From: Lentzea xinjiangensis | GTDB taxonomy: Bacteria > Actinomycetota > Actinomycetes > Mycobacteriales > Pseudonocardiaceae | DNA length: 64,000 nucleotides | Direction of reading: 5' to 3' | Assembly (NCBI RefSeq): GCF_900110955.1 | Contig: NZ_FOFR01000004.1 | Span: 195,290 to 259,289, forward strand | Part shown: in pieces, positions 19,003-27,528 of the stretch | Layout of the letters: the number at the start of each line of letters is the position of its first letter | How positions within the stretch are numbered: position 1 is the stretch's first letter | Program-made: the position numbers and the translations under genes | The notes under the pieces: generated by a model | The model's database searches: none | The model's input: only the letters and a program-made list of their open reading frames with translations | Told to the model about the DNA's origin: nothing

Positions 19003-19072
19003 GAGTTAGTAGGACGTCCGAGTTTTGGGATGAGGATTTTCCCTATCCCGACCAGCGGGTTACCGTGCTCAC

Positions 19073-20164
19073 ATGACGAGCGAGTTGCCTTTCACCCGGA
19101 CTCCACACCCGCACCCGGCGACCCCGGAGCGCGTAGCGGAGGTACTTGCCAAGCCGGGCTTCGGGCAGCACTTCACCGACCACATGGTGACGATCCGCTG
19201 GAACCGCGAGCAGGGCTGGCACGACGCCGAGGTCGGCCCGTACTCCACCCTCGCACTGGACCCCGCGGCAATGGTGCTGCACTACGGCCAGGCGATCTTC
19301 GAAGGGCTCAAGGCCTACCGGCAGCCCGACGGTTCGATCGCGTCTTTCCGCCCTGAGGCCAACGCCGAGCGCTTCCGCGCGTCGGCCCGCCGCATGGCGA
19401 TGCCCGAACTTCCCGACGAGCTCTTCCTGGAGTCGGTCCGGCAGCTCCTCGCGGTCGACAGCCGCTGGGTGCCGGCGGCCGAGGAGGAGTCCCTCTACCT
19501 GCGGCCGTTCATGATCTCCACGGAGAAGGGCCTCGGCGTGCGACCCGCGTCCGAGTACCTCTACGTGCTGATCGCCTCCCCCGCCGGCTCCTACTTCGCG
19601 AGCGGCGTCCGCCCGGTGAGCGTGTGGCTCTCGACCGAGTACGTCCGCGCCGCCCCCGGTGGCACCGGCGCGGCCAAGTTCGCCGGCAACTACGCCGCGT
19701 CCCTCGTGGCGCAGGCGCAGGCCGCCGAGAAGGGCTGCGACCAGGTCGTCTGGCTCGACGCGGTGGAACGCCGCTGGGTCGAGGAGATGGGCGGCATGAA
19801 CCTGTTCTTCGTCTACGGCGACAAGGTCGTCACCCCGGAGCTGACCGGCACGCTGCTGCCCGGCATCACCAGGAGCTCGCTGCTCGAGCTGGCCTCCGAA
19901 CTCGGCCTCACCGTGGAGGAGCGCCGCGTCTCGACCGACGAGTGGGAGAAGGCCAACGCCTCCGGTGAGCTCACCGAGGTCTTCGCCTGCGGCACGGCCG
20001 CGGTCATCACGCCGGTCGGTCACGTCAAGCACGCCGGCGGCGAGTTCGACATCGCCGACGGCGGCACCGGCTCGGTGACGTCGAAGCTGCGCGAGCGCCT
20101 GACCGGCCTCCAGCACGGCCACGTCGCCGACACCCACGGCTGGATGACGACGCTGCACCCCTAG
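19073..20164 (+). CDS. ilvE: Branched-chain amino acid aminotransferase
   Basis: 363 residues, a fold-type IV PLP enzyme transaminating Leu, Ile and Val. The PLP Lys lies in [12 protein letters not shown], and [10 protein letters not shown] and [11 protein letters not shown] are class IV signatures. Its position next to the cob genes matches Rv2210c. It meets cobS tail to tail with a four-base overlap. Confidence 0.95.
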   Translation: MTSELPFTRTPHPHPATPERVAEVLAKPGFGQHFTDHMVTIRWNREQGWHDAEVGPYSTLALDPAAMVLHYGQAIFEGLKAYRQPDGSIASFRPEANAERFRASARRMAMPELPDELFLESVRQLLAVDSRWVPAAEEESLYLRPFMISTEKGLGVRPASEYLYVLIASPAGSYFASGVRPVSVWLSTEYVRAAPGGTGAAKFAGNYAASLVAQAQAAEKGCDQVVWLDAVERRWVEEMGGMNLFFVYGDKVVTPELTGTLLPGITRSSLLELASELGLTVEERRVSTDEWEKANASGELTEVFACGTAAVITPVGHVKHAGGEFDIADGGTGSVTSKLRERLTGLQHGHVADTHGWMTTLHP

Positions 20165-20862
20165 GCGATCACCAGCACGGCCAGGAGCGCGATTTCGGCG
20201 GCAGCACCGAGCACATCACCGGTGATGCCGCCGAAACGCCTCCCGGTGTGCCGCACCAGCGCCCACACGAGCGCGCCCGCGACGACGACGGCGACGACCG
20301 CCCGCCACCCGAGCGGAACCGCCGCGGCCGCGAGCACCACCCACGTGCCGGCGACCAGCGCCGGGTGCTGCGTGCCGGCGACCAGCGCCCCGAGGCCTTC
20401 CGGCCGGGCGGCGCGCACACCGCGCAGGCAGCAGATCCCGAACGCCGCCCTGCTCGTCGCGAACGCGAGCAGCACGACGCCCCAGCCGGCGCCGGGCAGT
20501 GCGGCGGCCTGCGCACCCAGCACCACGATCAACGTGACGACGCCGAACGGCCCGGCGCCGCCGTCCTTCATCACCCGGAGCGCGCGCTCCGGCGGTCCGT
20601 AGCAACCGAGCCCGTCCGCGGTGTCCGCGAGACCGTCGAGGTGCATGCCGCGCGTCGCCAGCGCGACGACACCGACGACCAGGAACCCGGACACCTGCGC
20701 CGCCACGCCGGACACCGCCAGCAGTTCGAGCACGCCCACGACGAACGCGCCGAGCAGAACACCGACGACCGGCGTGCAGGCGATGGCCCGCCCCGCCGCC
20801 CCGCGGTCGACGTCGTCGACCCGCAACGGCAGGACGGTCAGCCACGACAGCGCGAGCTTCAT
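20161..20862 (-). CDS. cobS: Adenosylcobinamide-GDP ribazoletransferase
   Basis: 233 residues, polytopic membrane protein. It joins adenosylcobinamide-GDP with alpha-ribazole, the last step of cobalamin nucleotide-loop assembly. [14 protein letters not shown] is the family signature with metal-binding acidic residues. ATG 20862 overlaps the cobT stop (ATGA). Confidence 0.93.
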   Translation of the reverse strand: MKLALSWLTVLPLRVDDVDRGAAGRAIACTPVVGVLLGAFVVGVLELLAVSGVAAQVSGFLVVGVVALATRGMHLDGLADTADGLGCYGPPERALRVMKDGGAGPFGVVTLIVVLGAQAAALPGAGWGVVLLAFATSRAAFGICCLRGVRAARPEGLGALVAGTQHPALVAGTWVVLAAAAVPLGWRAVVAVVVAGALVWALVRHTGRRFGGITGDVLGAAAEIALLAVLVIA

Positions 20863-21956
20863 TCCTTCGTCGTGGCTTCAGCTTCGTTCGCTGCGTCGGC
20901 TTCGGTCGTGGTTCCGCCCTTGTTGGTGACCCCGGCGCTCTCGAACGTCGCCATCTCCGCGAGCACCTTCACCGCCGAGATCAGTAGCGGCAGCGCCGCC
21001 ACCGCGCCGGAACCCTCACCGAGCCGCATCCCGAACTCCAGCAGCGGCTTCAGGTTGAGGTGCCCGAGCGCGATCGCGTGCGCGGGCTCCGCCGACTCGT
21101 GCCCCGCCACCCACCACTCGCGCGCACCCGGCGCGAGCTCCTCGGCGACGACGGCGGCCGCGCCGACGACGACGCCGTCGAGCACGACCGGGGTCCGCCG
21201 GACGGCGGCCTGGGCGAGGAACCCGGCCATCGCGGCCAGGTCGGCGCCACCGGCCGTGGCCAGCAGGGCGACCGGGTCGCTGATCACCGGGCGGGCCCGG
21301 CGCAGCGCGTCCCGGATCGCCGCCGTCTTCCGCATCCACGCCTGGTCGTCGATGCCGGTGCCGCGCCCGACGACCGAGACGGGCTCCGACCCGGTCAGCG
21401 ACGCGATCAGCACGGCGGCCGGCGTCGTGTTGCCGATGCCCATGTCGCCGGCGACGAGCACGTCGGCGCCCGAGTCGACCTCCTCGTCGGCGACCGCCCG
21501 ACCGGCCGCGATGGCGAGCTCGCACTGCTCGCGGGTGAGCGCGTCCTCGCGGTCGATCGATCCCGAGGACCGGCGCACCTTGTGCGCGCTGACCGCGGCC
21601 GGGGTGTCCGCGTCGACGGCCATGTCGACCACGCGCACCGTCGCACCCGCGACCTGTGCGAGCACGTTCACCGCGGCCCCGCCGGTCATGAAGTTCGCGA
21701 CCATCTGGCCGGTCACCTCGCTCGGGTACGCCGACACGCCCTGCGCGGTGATGCCGTGGTCGCCCGCGAACACGACGACGCGAGGCCGCACGAACGGCTT
21801 CGGCGGCACGACGCCCTGGCAGGCCGCGACCCAGTTGCCCAGCTCCTCGAGCCGCCCGAGCGAGCCGACCGGCTTGGTCAGCACCGCGTGCCGGGCCCGC
21901 GCCTCGCGCAGAACGGTCTCGTCCGGCGGTTCAACCGGCGGGAACTCGGTGCTCAC
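20859..21956 (-). CDS. cobT: Nicotinate-nucleotide-dimethylbenzimidazole phosphoribosyltransferase
   Basis: 365 residues. It makes alpha-ribazole phosphate for cobalamin. [24 protein letters not shown] and the C-terminal [11 protein letters not shown] match the family. The last ~20 residues are Glu/Ala/Thr-rich and probably disordered. It is second in the cobU-cobT-cobS operon. Confidence 0.93.
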   Translation of the reverse strand: MSTEFPPVEPPDETVLREARARHAVLTKPVGSLGRLEELGNWVAACQGVVPPKPFVRPRVVVFAGDHGITAQGVSAYPSEVTGQMVANFMTGGAAVNVLAQVAGATVRVVDMAVDADTPAAVSAHKVRRSSGSIDREDALTREQCELAIAAGRAVADEEVDSGADVLVAGDMGIGNTTPAAVLIASLTGSEPVSVVGRGTGIDDQAWMRKTAAIRDALRRARPVISDPVALLATAGGADLAAMAGFLAQAAVRRTPVVLDGVVVGAAAVVAEELAPGAREWWVAGHESAEPAHAIALGHLNLKPLLEFGMRLGEGSGAVAALPLLISAVKVLAEMATFESAGVTNKGGTTTEADAANEAEATTKE

Positions 21957-21965
21957 CTGTCGCTC

Positions 21966-22505
21966 CTAACGCAGTTTCAGTCCGATGCCGGCGACGAGCA
22001 GGGTGACCTCGTCGCACACCTCGGCGACGCGCGCGTTGAGCGCACCGAGGTGATCTCGGAAGAGTCTGCCTGAGCGGGTCGAGGGGATGACGCCGAGGCC
22101 GACCTCCGCCGTCACCAGGACCAGCCGCGTCCGGCACGTGGCGACCGAACGCACGAGCGCGTCGATGTCGCGCTCCACCACCTCCGTGCCGCCGCCCTCC
22201 CAGGCGTCGACGTCGTCGAGCACCCCCACCAGCCACGTCGACAGGTCGTCGACCAGGATCGGCGGGTCGTCGTACGAGGTCGCGGTGAGCAACGCCGGCA
22301 GGTCCGGCGGCGCGGACGCCTCGACCGTGTGCCAGGTGGACGGACGACGCGCGACGTGCGAGGCGATGCGCGCGTCCCAGTCCGGGTCGTCGGGGTATCT
22401 GCGCGCGGTTGCGACGTAAGTCACGACCGGCTCGGTGAGCAGGCCTTCCGCGTGCGCTGACTTGCCTGAACGCGCTCCGCCGAGCACGAGCGTGCGAGAG
22501 GACAA
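21966..22505 (-). CDS. cobU: Adenosylcobinamide kinase / guanylyltransferase
   Basis: 179 residues. The P-loop GGARSGKS opens the protein. The catalytic-His segment of CobU and the C-terminal LLVAGIGLKLR are present. It phosphorylates and guanylylates adenosylcobinamide. First gene of cobU-cobT-cobS, nine bases before cobT. A divergent small gene starts 17 bases from its ATG. Confidence 0.93.
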   Translation of the reverse strand: MSSRTLVLGGARSGKSAHAEGLLTEPVVTYVATARRYPDDPDWDARIASHVARRPSTWHTVEASAPPDLPALLTATSYDDPPILVDDLSTWLVGVLDDVDAWEGGGTEVVERDIDALVRSVATCRTRLVLVTAEVGLGVIPSTRSGRLFRDHLGALNARVAEVCDEVTLLVAGIGLKLR

Positions 22506-22522
22506 GAGTTAGCCTTCGTCTC

Positions 22523-22723
22523 ATGGAATTTCGCTGGCGCTACCAGGATGCACAAGGCCGCGACGTCGCGGGCCCGGATGTGGCGTTCGCCGGGCAGACG
22601 GAGGCTGAGGAGTGGTTCAGCGCCCAGTGGCGCGACCTGCTCGACGCCGGGGTCGAACAGGTCACGCTGCTGCGCGCGGAATCCGAGGTGTACGGCCCGA
22701 TGAGCCTGCACCCGGCGGGTTAG
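22523..22723 (+). CDS. Conserved small hypothetical protein
   Basis: 66 residues, MEFRWRYQDAQGRDVAGP then an acidic helix EAEEWFSAQWRDLLDAGVEQ. A compact soluble domain conserved, as I recall, among actinobacteria without known function. It runs tail to tail into the aldo/keto reductase remnant, overlapping it by four bases. Confidence 0.7.
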   Translation: MEFRWRYQDAQGRDVAGPDVAFAGQTEAEEWFSAQWRDLLDAGVEQVTLLRAESEVYGPMSLHPAG

Positions 22724-23022
22724 CCCTGGGCCGTGAGCCTCGGGTCGTCCGTGATGACGCCCGCCAGGACGTCGTCGATCCGCGCGAGCACGTCGTCGCC
22801 GAGCTCGACGTCGACGGCCTTGACGTTCTCGTGGACCTGCTCCGGCCGCGACGCGCCGATGATCGCGGACGCGACGTTCGGGTTCTTCAGCACCCACGCC
22901 ACCGCGAGCTGCGCCATCGTGATGCCGGCTTCCTCGGCGATCGGCTTGAGCCGCTGCACGGCGGTCAGCACCTCGTCGGTCATCCAGCGCGCGATCATCT
23001 GCGACCCGCGCTCGTCGGCGAG
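22720..23022 (-). pseudogene. C-terminal remnant of an interrupted aldo/keto reductase
   Basis: The last ~99 codons (from ADERGS to the end, LTAQG) match the C-terminal third of the intact reductase at 23754-24740 at about three residues in four. Homology stops abruptly near 23020 and unrelated sequence follows. The catalytic tetrad is missing, so it cannot work. The matching N-terminal piece lies on the same strand at 29194-29367, about 6.2 kb away. Confidence 0.85.
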
Positions 23023-23105
23023 GCGGTGCGGATGCTCGCAGCGGAGGGCCGCGTCGAGGTGAAGCCGAACGAGCCCGACAGCATCCACTCAGGTCAGCGA
23101 GGGAA

Positions 23106-23411
23106 TCAAGGCTTGCCAACCGTCTTGTTCCGCCGCTTTGCCCGCTCAGCGATTCGAGGCTTCGACGCGGGGAGCTGTTCTTGCTCGTAGGCTGCTGGGA
23201 TCTGCCCGGCAGCCGGGCCGTTGATCGTGATCTCAACGTGCGGCAGGGGGAAGGTGCGCGCCTTCACGGTTGCGCCGGCTTGCCCCTGACATCGCAAGGT
23301 CTTGAGGACCATCCGCGCGAAGAGGTAGCACCACACGGGCGAGACGCAGAACGCGACGAGAGCCAACCAGGGGCCAATGGTGGCGACCAACTCGCCGAAC
23401 TGCTGAAGCAC
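23106..23411 (-). CDS. Small membrane protein behind repeated leader, copy A
   Basis: 101 residues if started at GTG 23411, which sits at the inner edge of the repeated leader. One long hydrophobic segment (IGPWLALVAFCVSPVWCYLF, residues ~11-30), then a basic, soluble tail with HVEITINGPA and a Lys/Arg-rich end. The layout (short N-terminus, one span, beta-like tail) matches the protein at 24724-25011, although the sequences differ. An upstream in-frame GTG at 23573 would translate the leader. Confidence 0.55.
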   Translation of the reverse strand: MLQQFGELVATIGPWLALVAFCVSPVWCYLFARMVLKTLRCQGQAGATVKARTFPLPHVEITINGPAAGQIPAAYEQEQLPASKPRIAERAKRRNKTVGKP

Positions 23412-23466
23412 GCGCGCACCTGTCCGGCGACCAGTCCCGAAGTGCCAGGCCACCTCTTCAGGTGGG
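23409..23466 (-). repeat. Repeated ~58-bp leader, copy A
   Basis: It shares CACGCGCG, CACCTGTCCGGCGACCAG, CCCGAAG, GCCACCT and TCAGGTGGG (plus-strand reading) in the same order with 25009-25066. It contains a 6-bp hairpin CCACCT/AGGTGG (23450-23455 with 23460-23465). Both copies end exactly at the GTG start of a small membrane protein, so this is a shared promoter/5'-leader or regulator site. Confidence 0.65.
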
Positions 23467-23753
23467 CCTACCGTGCCGTACCCGCAAAGTGCCGCTTGCG
23501 TCCGTAGGTGCCCCAACTTCGGGTGGCTCTGTCTCTGTCGACGAGCCTTGGCGCACCGCTCTTCGGGTCCCACGGAGACACGACAATGCTGGGCTCTGCG
23601 TCTTCGACGCTCTCAGCGGACTAGTTCCGCCGCTCCAGCACTAACGGGGCTCGCACCCTGGATGACACCAACGTACCAGCGCGTACTCCACCAGCCTGAG
23701 TGGCGCGCACAAGTTCGTTAGCAAGTCGAACTACTTCGCAGTAGGCTGGCGGC
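23467..23753 (+). promoter_or_regulatory. Upstream region of the island reductase with inverted repeat
   Basis: No convincing gene. Close to the reductase start lies an inverted repeat AGTTCG-N9-CGAACT (23712-23717 with 23727-23732), 22-42 bases before the ATG, which could be an operator. The rest is unassigned. Confidence 0.4.
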
Positions 23754-24740
23754 ATGGAGTTTCGACGCCTCGGCCGCAGTGGCTTGAACATCAGCGAAAT
23801 CTCGTACGGCAACTGGCTCACCCACGGCTCCCAGGTCGAGGAGGACCAGGCGACGGCTTGCGTCCGCGCCGCCCTCGACGCGGGCATCACGACCTTCGAC
23901 ACCGCCGACGTCTACGCGAACACCGCCGCGGAGTCGGTGCTCGGACGGGCGCTCGCCGGCCAGCGTCGTGCCTCATATGAGCTGCTCACGAAGGTGTACT
24001 GGCCCACGGGTCCCGGTGGCCCCAACGACAGGGGGCTGGGTCGCAAGCACATCATGGAGTCGATCGACGGCTCCTTGGAGCGCCTCCAGACGGACTACGT
24101 CGACCTCTACCAGGCCCACCGATTTGACCACACGGTGCCGCTGGAGGAGACGATGCTGGCGTTCGCCGACATCGTCCGCCAGGGCAAGGCCCTCTACATC
24201 GGCGTGTCCGAGTGGACCGCCGAGCAGATCACCCGCGGCGCGGCGCTCGCCCGCGAGCTGAACGTGCCGCTGATCTCCCACCAGCCGCAGTACTCGATGC
24301 TGTGGCGCGTCATCGAGCCGCAGGTGATTCCTACCTGTGAGCGCGAGGGGATCTCGCAGATCGTCTTCTCGCCGATCGCGCAGGGCATCCTGACCGGCAA
24401 GTACCTTCCGGGCGCGGAACTTCCGGAAGGTTCACGGGCGGCCGACGAGCGCGGCTCGAAGATGATCGCCCGGTGGATGCGCGACGACGTCCTGAACGCG
24501 GTCCAGAACCTGAAGCCGGTCGCCGAGGAGGCCGGTCTCACGCTGGCCCAGCTCGCGGTGGCGTGGGTGCTCCAGAACCCGAACGTCGCGTCCGCGATCA
24601 TCGGCGCGTCGCGTCCCGAGCAGGTCGCGGAGAACGTCAAGGCTGTCGGCGTGAAGCTCGACGCCGAGCTGCTCAAGAAGATCGACTCCGTGCTCGAAGG
24701 GCTCGTCACCGACGACCCGCGGCTCACGGCGCAGGGTTAA
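23754..24740 (+). CDS. Aldo/keto reductase (intact, within the island)
   Basis: 328 residues. An NADPH-dependent TIM-barrel reductase of the potassium-channel-beta-like branch. The tetrad is complete: Asp49, Tyr54 (FDTADVYA), Lys80 (LLTKV) and His122 (YQAHR). The C-terminal nucleotide loop IIGASRPEQV is typical. It is oriented opposite to the broken paralogue that flanks the island and is about three-quarters identical to its remnant. It ends 17 bases inside the convergent small membrane gene. Confidence 0.9.
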   Translation: MEFRRLGRSGLNISEISYGNWLTHGSQVEEDQATACVRAALDAGITTFDTADVYANTAAESVLGRALAGQRRASYELLTKVYWPTGPGGPNDRGLGRKHIMESIDGSLERLQTDYVDLYQAHRFDHTVPLEETMLAFADIVRQGKALYIGVSEWTAEQITRGAALARELNVPLISHQPQYSMLWRVIEPQVIPTCEREGISQIVFSPIAQGILTGKYLPGAELPEGSRAADERGSKMIARWMRDDVLNAVQNLKPVAEEAGLTLAQLAVAWVLQNPNVASAIIGASRPEQVAENVKAVGVKLDAELLKKIDSVLEGLVTDDPRLTAQG

Positions 24741-25011
24741 AGGGCTGGTCTCGCCGGCTTGTTCGGGAGCCCCCGTGCAACTCGACGGGGGCTTCTGCCG
24801 TTCCTGGCAGTAGCGCGGACCGCTCGGCGTTCGAGTCCTCGACCTTCACGGTGACGAACTTGCCCATGATGCTGATGTCGATCTTCCGGCCTGTGAGGGA
24901 CTTCCTCAGAGCGAGCCCCACGATCACGCAAATCGTGGCAAGAAGTGCCACAACCACAATCGTTCCGATCATGGGGCCGCCCGACGGGGCGAAGTCGAGA
25001 AACGGGAACAC
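24724..25011 (-). CDS. Small membrane protein behind repeated leader, copy B
   Basis: 95 residues from GTG 25011, at the edge of the second leader copy; ATG 24972 is an alternative. One hydrophobic segment (MIGTIVVVALLATICVIVGL) is followed by a short soluble tail with DISIMGKFVTVKVED. A GC-rich hairpin (24768-24776 with 24785-24793) lies in its last codons and may terminate the convergent reductase transcript. Confidence 0.5.
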   Translation of the reverse strand: MFPFLDFAPSGGPMIGTIVVVALLATICVIVGLALRKSLTGRKIDISIMGKFVTVKVEDSNAERSALLPGTAEAPVELHGGSRTSRRDQPFNPAP

Positions 25012-25066
25012 GCGCGTACACCTGTCCGGCGACCAGCCCCGAAGCTCTAGCCACCTGTCAGGTGGG
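25009..25066 (-). repeat. Repeated ~58-bp leader, copy B
   Basis: Second copy of the leader at 23409-23466, with the hairpin CCACCT-GTC-AGGTGG at 25051-25065. It differs from copy A by small indels and about eight substitutions, while the flanks are unrelated. This points to selection on the element itself. Confidence 0.65.
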
Positions 25067-25170
25067 TCATGCGTGCTCAACCTGCTGTAAACCAACGCGC
25101 CAACCTTGGGGAGGGTCTAGTCGTGGTCGACCGTTGGCGCCTGTACTCGCTGATTGGTGGGTGGTGGGTA

Positions 25171-25575
25171 TCAGCACCGCAACGGTAGCAGCCTCAGGTT
25201 GCACCTTAGCGGCGCGCTGAGCCACGCTGTTCGTGATCGAGCCGGGACGTCCTCGCGGGGTTCGAGCGCGTCTGAGAGCACCCACTGTGCGACGCGGACT
25301 CCAGCGCCTTCTTTCGGGATCACGAACGCGACGTATCCGACCCAATGGCCGGTCGTGGTCATCTCCTCCATGGACAGCTCACCAGGAACGCGCGCCTGAA
25401 GGTCGAGTCCCTCCTCGAAGGGGTCGCGGAGGCGGTCGATGCGGAACACCGCGCCAAGATCGACCCGGACAGCCTTCGGCGGCTTGCACACGACCTGACG
25501 GCCCGTCTTTCGCGCGGCCTGGCCCTTTCGGGCCTCACTGTTCGAACACGGGTTCGGATATGCGTTCCCGTCCAA
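25171..25575 (-). CDS. Hypothetical protein downstream of the XRE regulator
   Basis: Up to 134 residues. The central part (EEMTTTGHWVGYVAFVIPKE) looks like a beta-rich domain. The Cys- and Arg-rich ends are less convincing, so a shorter form may be real. It overlaps the regulator gene by 41 bases and would be co-transcribed with it. No family recognised. Confidence 0.4.
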   Translation of the reverse strand: MDGNAYPNPCSNSEARKGQAARKTGRQVVCKPPKAVRVDLGAVFRIDRLRDPFEEGLDLQARVPGELSMEEMTTTGHWVGYVAFVIPKEGAGVRVAQWVLSDALEPREDVPARSRTAWLSAPLRCNLRLLPLRC

Positions 25576-26674
25576 GACCGGGCTGCAGCAGCTCGCGGAC
25601 CGCAGTGAACCGGTCGTCAGTCCGCGCCGAAGGCATCCGTTCAGCGAAGCTCGCGGCTTGGTCGAGCGTGGCCTTTGCGGCGTCGAAGGCGCCAGTCCGC
25701 GCGTAGGACTCGGCCAGAAACGAGAGGTAAAGCGCCACTTCGCGCGAGTGCTCCTCGGGGTAGGTCGCTACGGCCTTCGACAGCAACGGCTCGGCTTTCG
25801 CGGGGTCGCCAAGCTCGATCATGCAGCGGCCGGCCATGACGTCGATCTCGGAGCGGTTCAGCCAGTACACCCACTCGGGTTCCTCAATGTCAGCCGACCG
25901 CGCTTCATACGCATCGTCCACGGCGTCCAGCGCTCGACGAGTCGCGTCCTGGTCGCGCGTTCGAGCGTTCGCCCACGCCACACGTTCGAGCAACAACGCT
26001 CGAACGACCGGAGTGGCTTCGCGCGCTCCCTTGACGGCCGACCGTGCGAGCAACAGGGCGTCTTGCGGCTTCCCGATGTTCGCTACCTGGTAGCTCAGCG
26101 ACCAGAAGAGCTGCGCCGCGAGCGTGCTGTTCCCCGCCTCCTCGGCGGCGTCGACACCCCCGAGGTACTTCCGCTCAGCGTCTGCGTGCTTCCCCGCATC
26201 ACTCGCGACCCACCCGGCGAGCTGCGCGAGTTCCCCGGTGGCGGTGAGTAGCCGGCGCCCGATCGGCTCGGCGAAGGTGCTCGTCCGCACGAGCGCGCGA
26301 GCCTCGGTCAGCTCCTTCTCAATCGCGGGGAGAAGGTCAGCGCTTCCCACGACGTCGTCAAGGTGGCGCAGCTCGATCACACGCGCGTCGAGCTTGTCTG
26401 CGAGCGACTTCCCGACCTGCCGGCCGGAGCGGCGGTGTTCGACCATCGGGGAGTCGGCCAAGAGCCACTCGTGCGCGCGTCGCACGGGGTCGCTCCTGAG
26501 CGGCACGCCGAGCGCATCCTCGTACGCGGTAACGACGTCTGGCTTCGCAGCGCGGAGGCCGTTCTCGATTCGGCTCAGGTACGGCTCGCTGTAGTGGGTC
26601 GCCTTGGACATCCGGGCGAGGCTCATCCCGGCAGCATTCCGCGCCGCTCGAAGTGCGGCCCCGAGTTCCGACAC
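25535..26674 (-). CDS. XRE-family regulator with TPR-like C-terminal domain
   Basis: 379 residues from GTG 26674, with GGAGG four bases upstream. The N-terminal helix-turn-helix spans about residues 4-60 (MSLARMSKATHYSEPYLSRI). The remaining ~300 residues are helical repeats with TPR character, the architecture of many actinobacterial accessory-element regulators that sense a peptide or small ligand. A direct repeat TTGGCAAG just upstream of the start may be its own operator. Divergent from the small plus-strand genes leading to the tRNA. Confidence 0.85.
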   Translation of the reverse strand: MSELGAALRAARNAAGMSLARMSKATHYSEPYLSRIENGLRAAKPDVVTAYEDALGVPLRSDPVRRAHEWLLADSPMVEHRRSGRQVGKSLADKLDARVIELRHLDDVVGSADLLPAIEKELTEARALVRTSTFAEPIGRRLLTATGELAQLAGWVASDAGKHADAERKYLGGVDAAEEAGNSTLAAQLFWSLSYQVANIGKPQDALLLARSAVKGAREATPVVRALLLERVAWANARTRDQDATRRALDAVDDAYEARSADIEEPEWVYWLNRSEIDVMAGRCMIELGDPAKAEPLLSKAVATYPEEHSREVALYLSFLAESYARTGAFDAAKATLDQAASFAERMPSARTDDRFTAVRELLQPGLGRERISEPVFEQ

Positions 26675-26686
26675 GACGCCTCCGGT

Positions 26687-26704
26687 TTGGCAAGACTTGG
26701 CAAG
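26687..26704. promoter_or_regulatory. Tandem TTGGCAAG direct repeat, candidate XRE operator
   Basis: TTGGCAAG at 26687-26694 is repeated at 26697-26704, a 10-bp period that puts both on one DNA face. It lies 13-30 bases upstream of the regulator start, overlapping where its promoter or leader should be, and within the divergent gap to the plus-strand genes. Confidence 0.5.
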
Positions 26705-26821
26705 GCCTCTACCAGCATAAACCGGTCCCAACTCGGCTAGAAATAGAGACCTGGGCAGCCCCGCTGATCGGCCCGAAACCGTTCGACCGCGGGCGGCCCG
26801 TCCAAGTCGGGAGGTACGTCA

Positions 26822-27031
26822 ATGCTCGCCGGAGCACTGCTCGCGTTGCTGGGAGTCATCTTCGGCTTCGCGGTCATTTACCTGTGCCGCATCTGCCACG
26901 CTTGGCTCGGCTGCACCTCCTGTGATCGTTTCGTGCATCTGCGATTTCTCCTTGATTCGCCGCTGAAGGCAGCACGCAGGTTCAGGGAGGGCGTTCATGT
27001 TCAATCGGGAAGGACTGTGGAAGGTGAGTGA
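26822..27031 (+). CDS. Small membrane peptide
   Basis: 69 residues from ATG 26822, with GGGAGG about eight bases upstream. An N-terminal span (ALLALLGVIFGFAVIYL), then CRICHAWLGCTSC, a four-cysteine run suggestive of metal binding or a disulfide, then a basic tail. First gene of the plus-strand set opposite the regulator. Overlaps the next ORF by 35 bases. Confidence 0.5.
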   Translation: MLAGALLALLGVIFGFAVIYLCRICHAWLGCTSCDRFVHLRFLLDSPLKAARRFREGVHVQSGRTVEGE

Positions 27032-27329
27032 GGGTGAGCAGGCAGCCCCGGAGCGGATCGAGACCATGATCGCGTTCCAGGCGTTGCTTCGAAACGGGTT
27101 CATCGCAGTCCCTTATGGCGACAACCCTGCCGAACCGGACGAGCTGGGATTCGTGAAGATGCGCTGGGGCATCCACGAAATCATGCGGGTCTACAGCGAA
27201 GACGAAGCAGGCGCAGTTCGCTTGGTTGGAGGCGTGTCGAAGGAGAAGGCGGAGGGCAAGGCCGTGGATGTCGTGCGGACGGTTCTCGGCTGGCCTCGGA
27301 TCGTCTCAGTCAACGGCGACCGGATCTGA
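26997..27329 (+). CDS. Hypothetical protein (110 residues)
   Basis: ATG 26997 with GGGAGG six bases upstream, a strong site. Soluble and acidic. It includes RIETMIAFQALLRNGFIAVPYG and a C-terminal KAVDVVRTVLGWPRI. No family recognised. Directly followed by a possible 41-residue ORF (GTG 27332) and a basic 43-residue ORF before the tRNA. Confidence 0.6.
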   Translation: MFNREGLWKVSEGEQAAPERIETMIAFQALLRNGFIAVPYGDNPAEPDELGFVKMRWGIHEIMRVYSEDEAGAVRLVGGVSKEKAEGKAVDVVRTVLGWPRIVSVNGDRI

Positions 27330-27331
27330 CC

Positions 27332-27457
27332 GTGAGTACCCACCTGCACTCGGCAGAGTTGGCCGTGGACGCCTGGGGTGTCCAACAATGGGTCGGTACT
27401 GGACTCGCCGTCGCCTCCGGCGCATTCATCGTCTCGGGTTCGCCTGGGAGCGGCTGA
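27332..27457 (+). CDS. Possible 41-residue peptide
   Basis: GTG 27332 begins two bases after the preceding stop. It starts STHLHSAELAVDAWGVQQWV, with a Gly/Ser-rich end and a mildly hydrophobic middle. It overlaps a basic ORF in another frame, and at most one of the two is likely to be real. Confidence 0.25.
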   Translation: MSTHLHSAELAVDAWGVQQWVGTGLAVASGAFIVSGSPGSG

Positions 27458-27519
27458 AGCGCACGCGCCTTCTTGGCTGGGCCTGGAAGAGGAATCCAAG
27501 GAAGCGGAAGAGGAAGTAG
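27388..27519 (+). CDS. Possible 43-residue highly basic peptide
   Basis: From ATG 27388: nearly half of the residues are Arg or Lys, with several Trp, and the C-terminus is PRKRKRK. The stop is nine bases before the tRNA. The composition would suit nucleic-acid binding. There is no clear ribosome site, and it overlaps the 27332-27457 ORF, so it is uncertain. Confidence 0.3.
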   Translation: MGRYWTRRRLRRIHRLGFAWERLKRTRLLGWAWKRNPRKRKRK

Positions 27520-27528
27520 CTCGCGCTC

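Noticed and set aside
22720..23088. A complete small gene starting at 23088
   Set aside because: Only the part below about 23022 is homologous to aldo/keto reductases. The upstream codons are island sequence read by chance.
24768..24793. Stand-alone terminator in a gap
   Set aside because: The hairpin lies within the last codons of the small membrane protein. It may still terminate the convergent reductase, but the gap itself does not exist.
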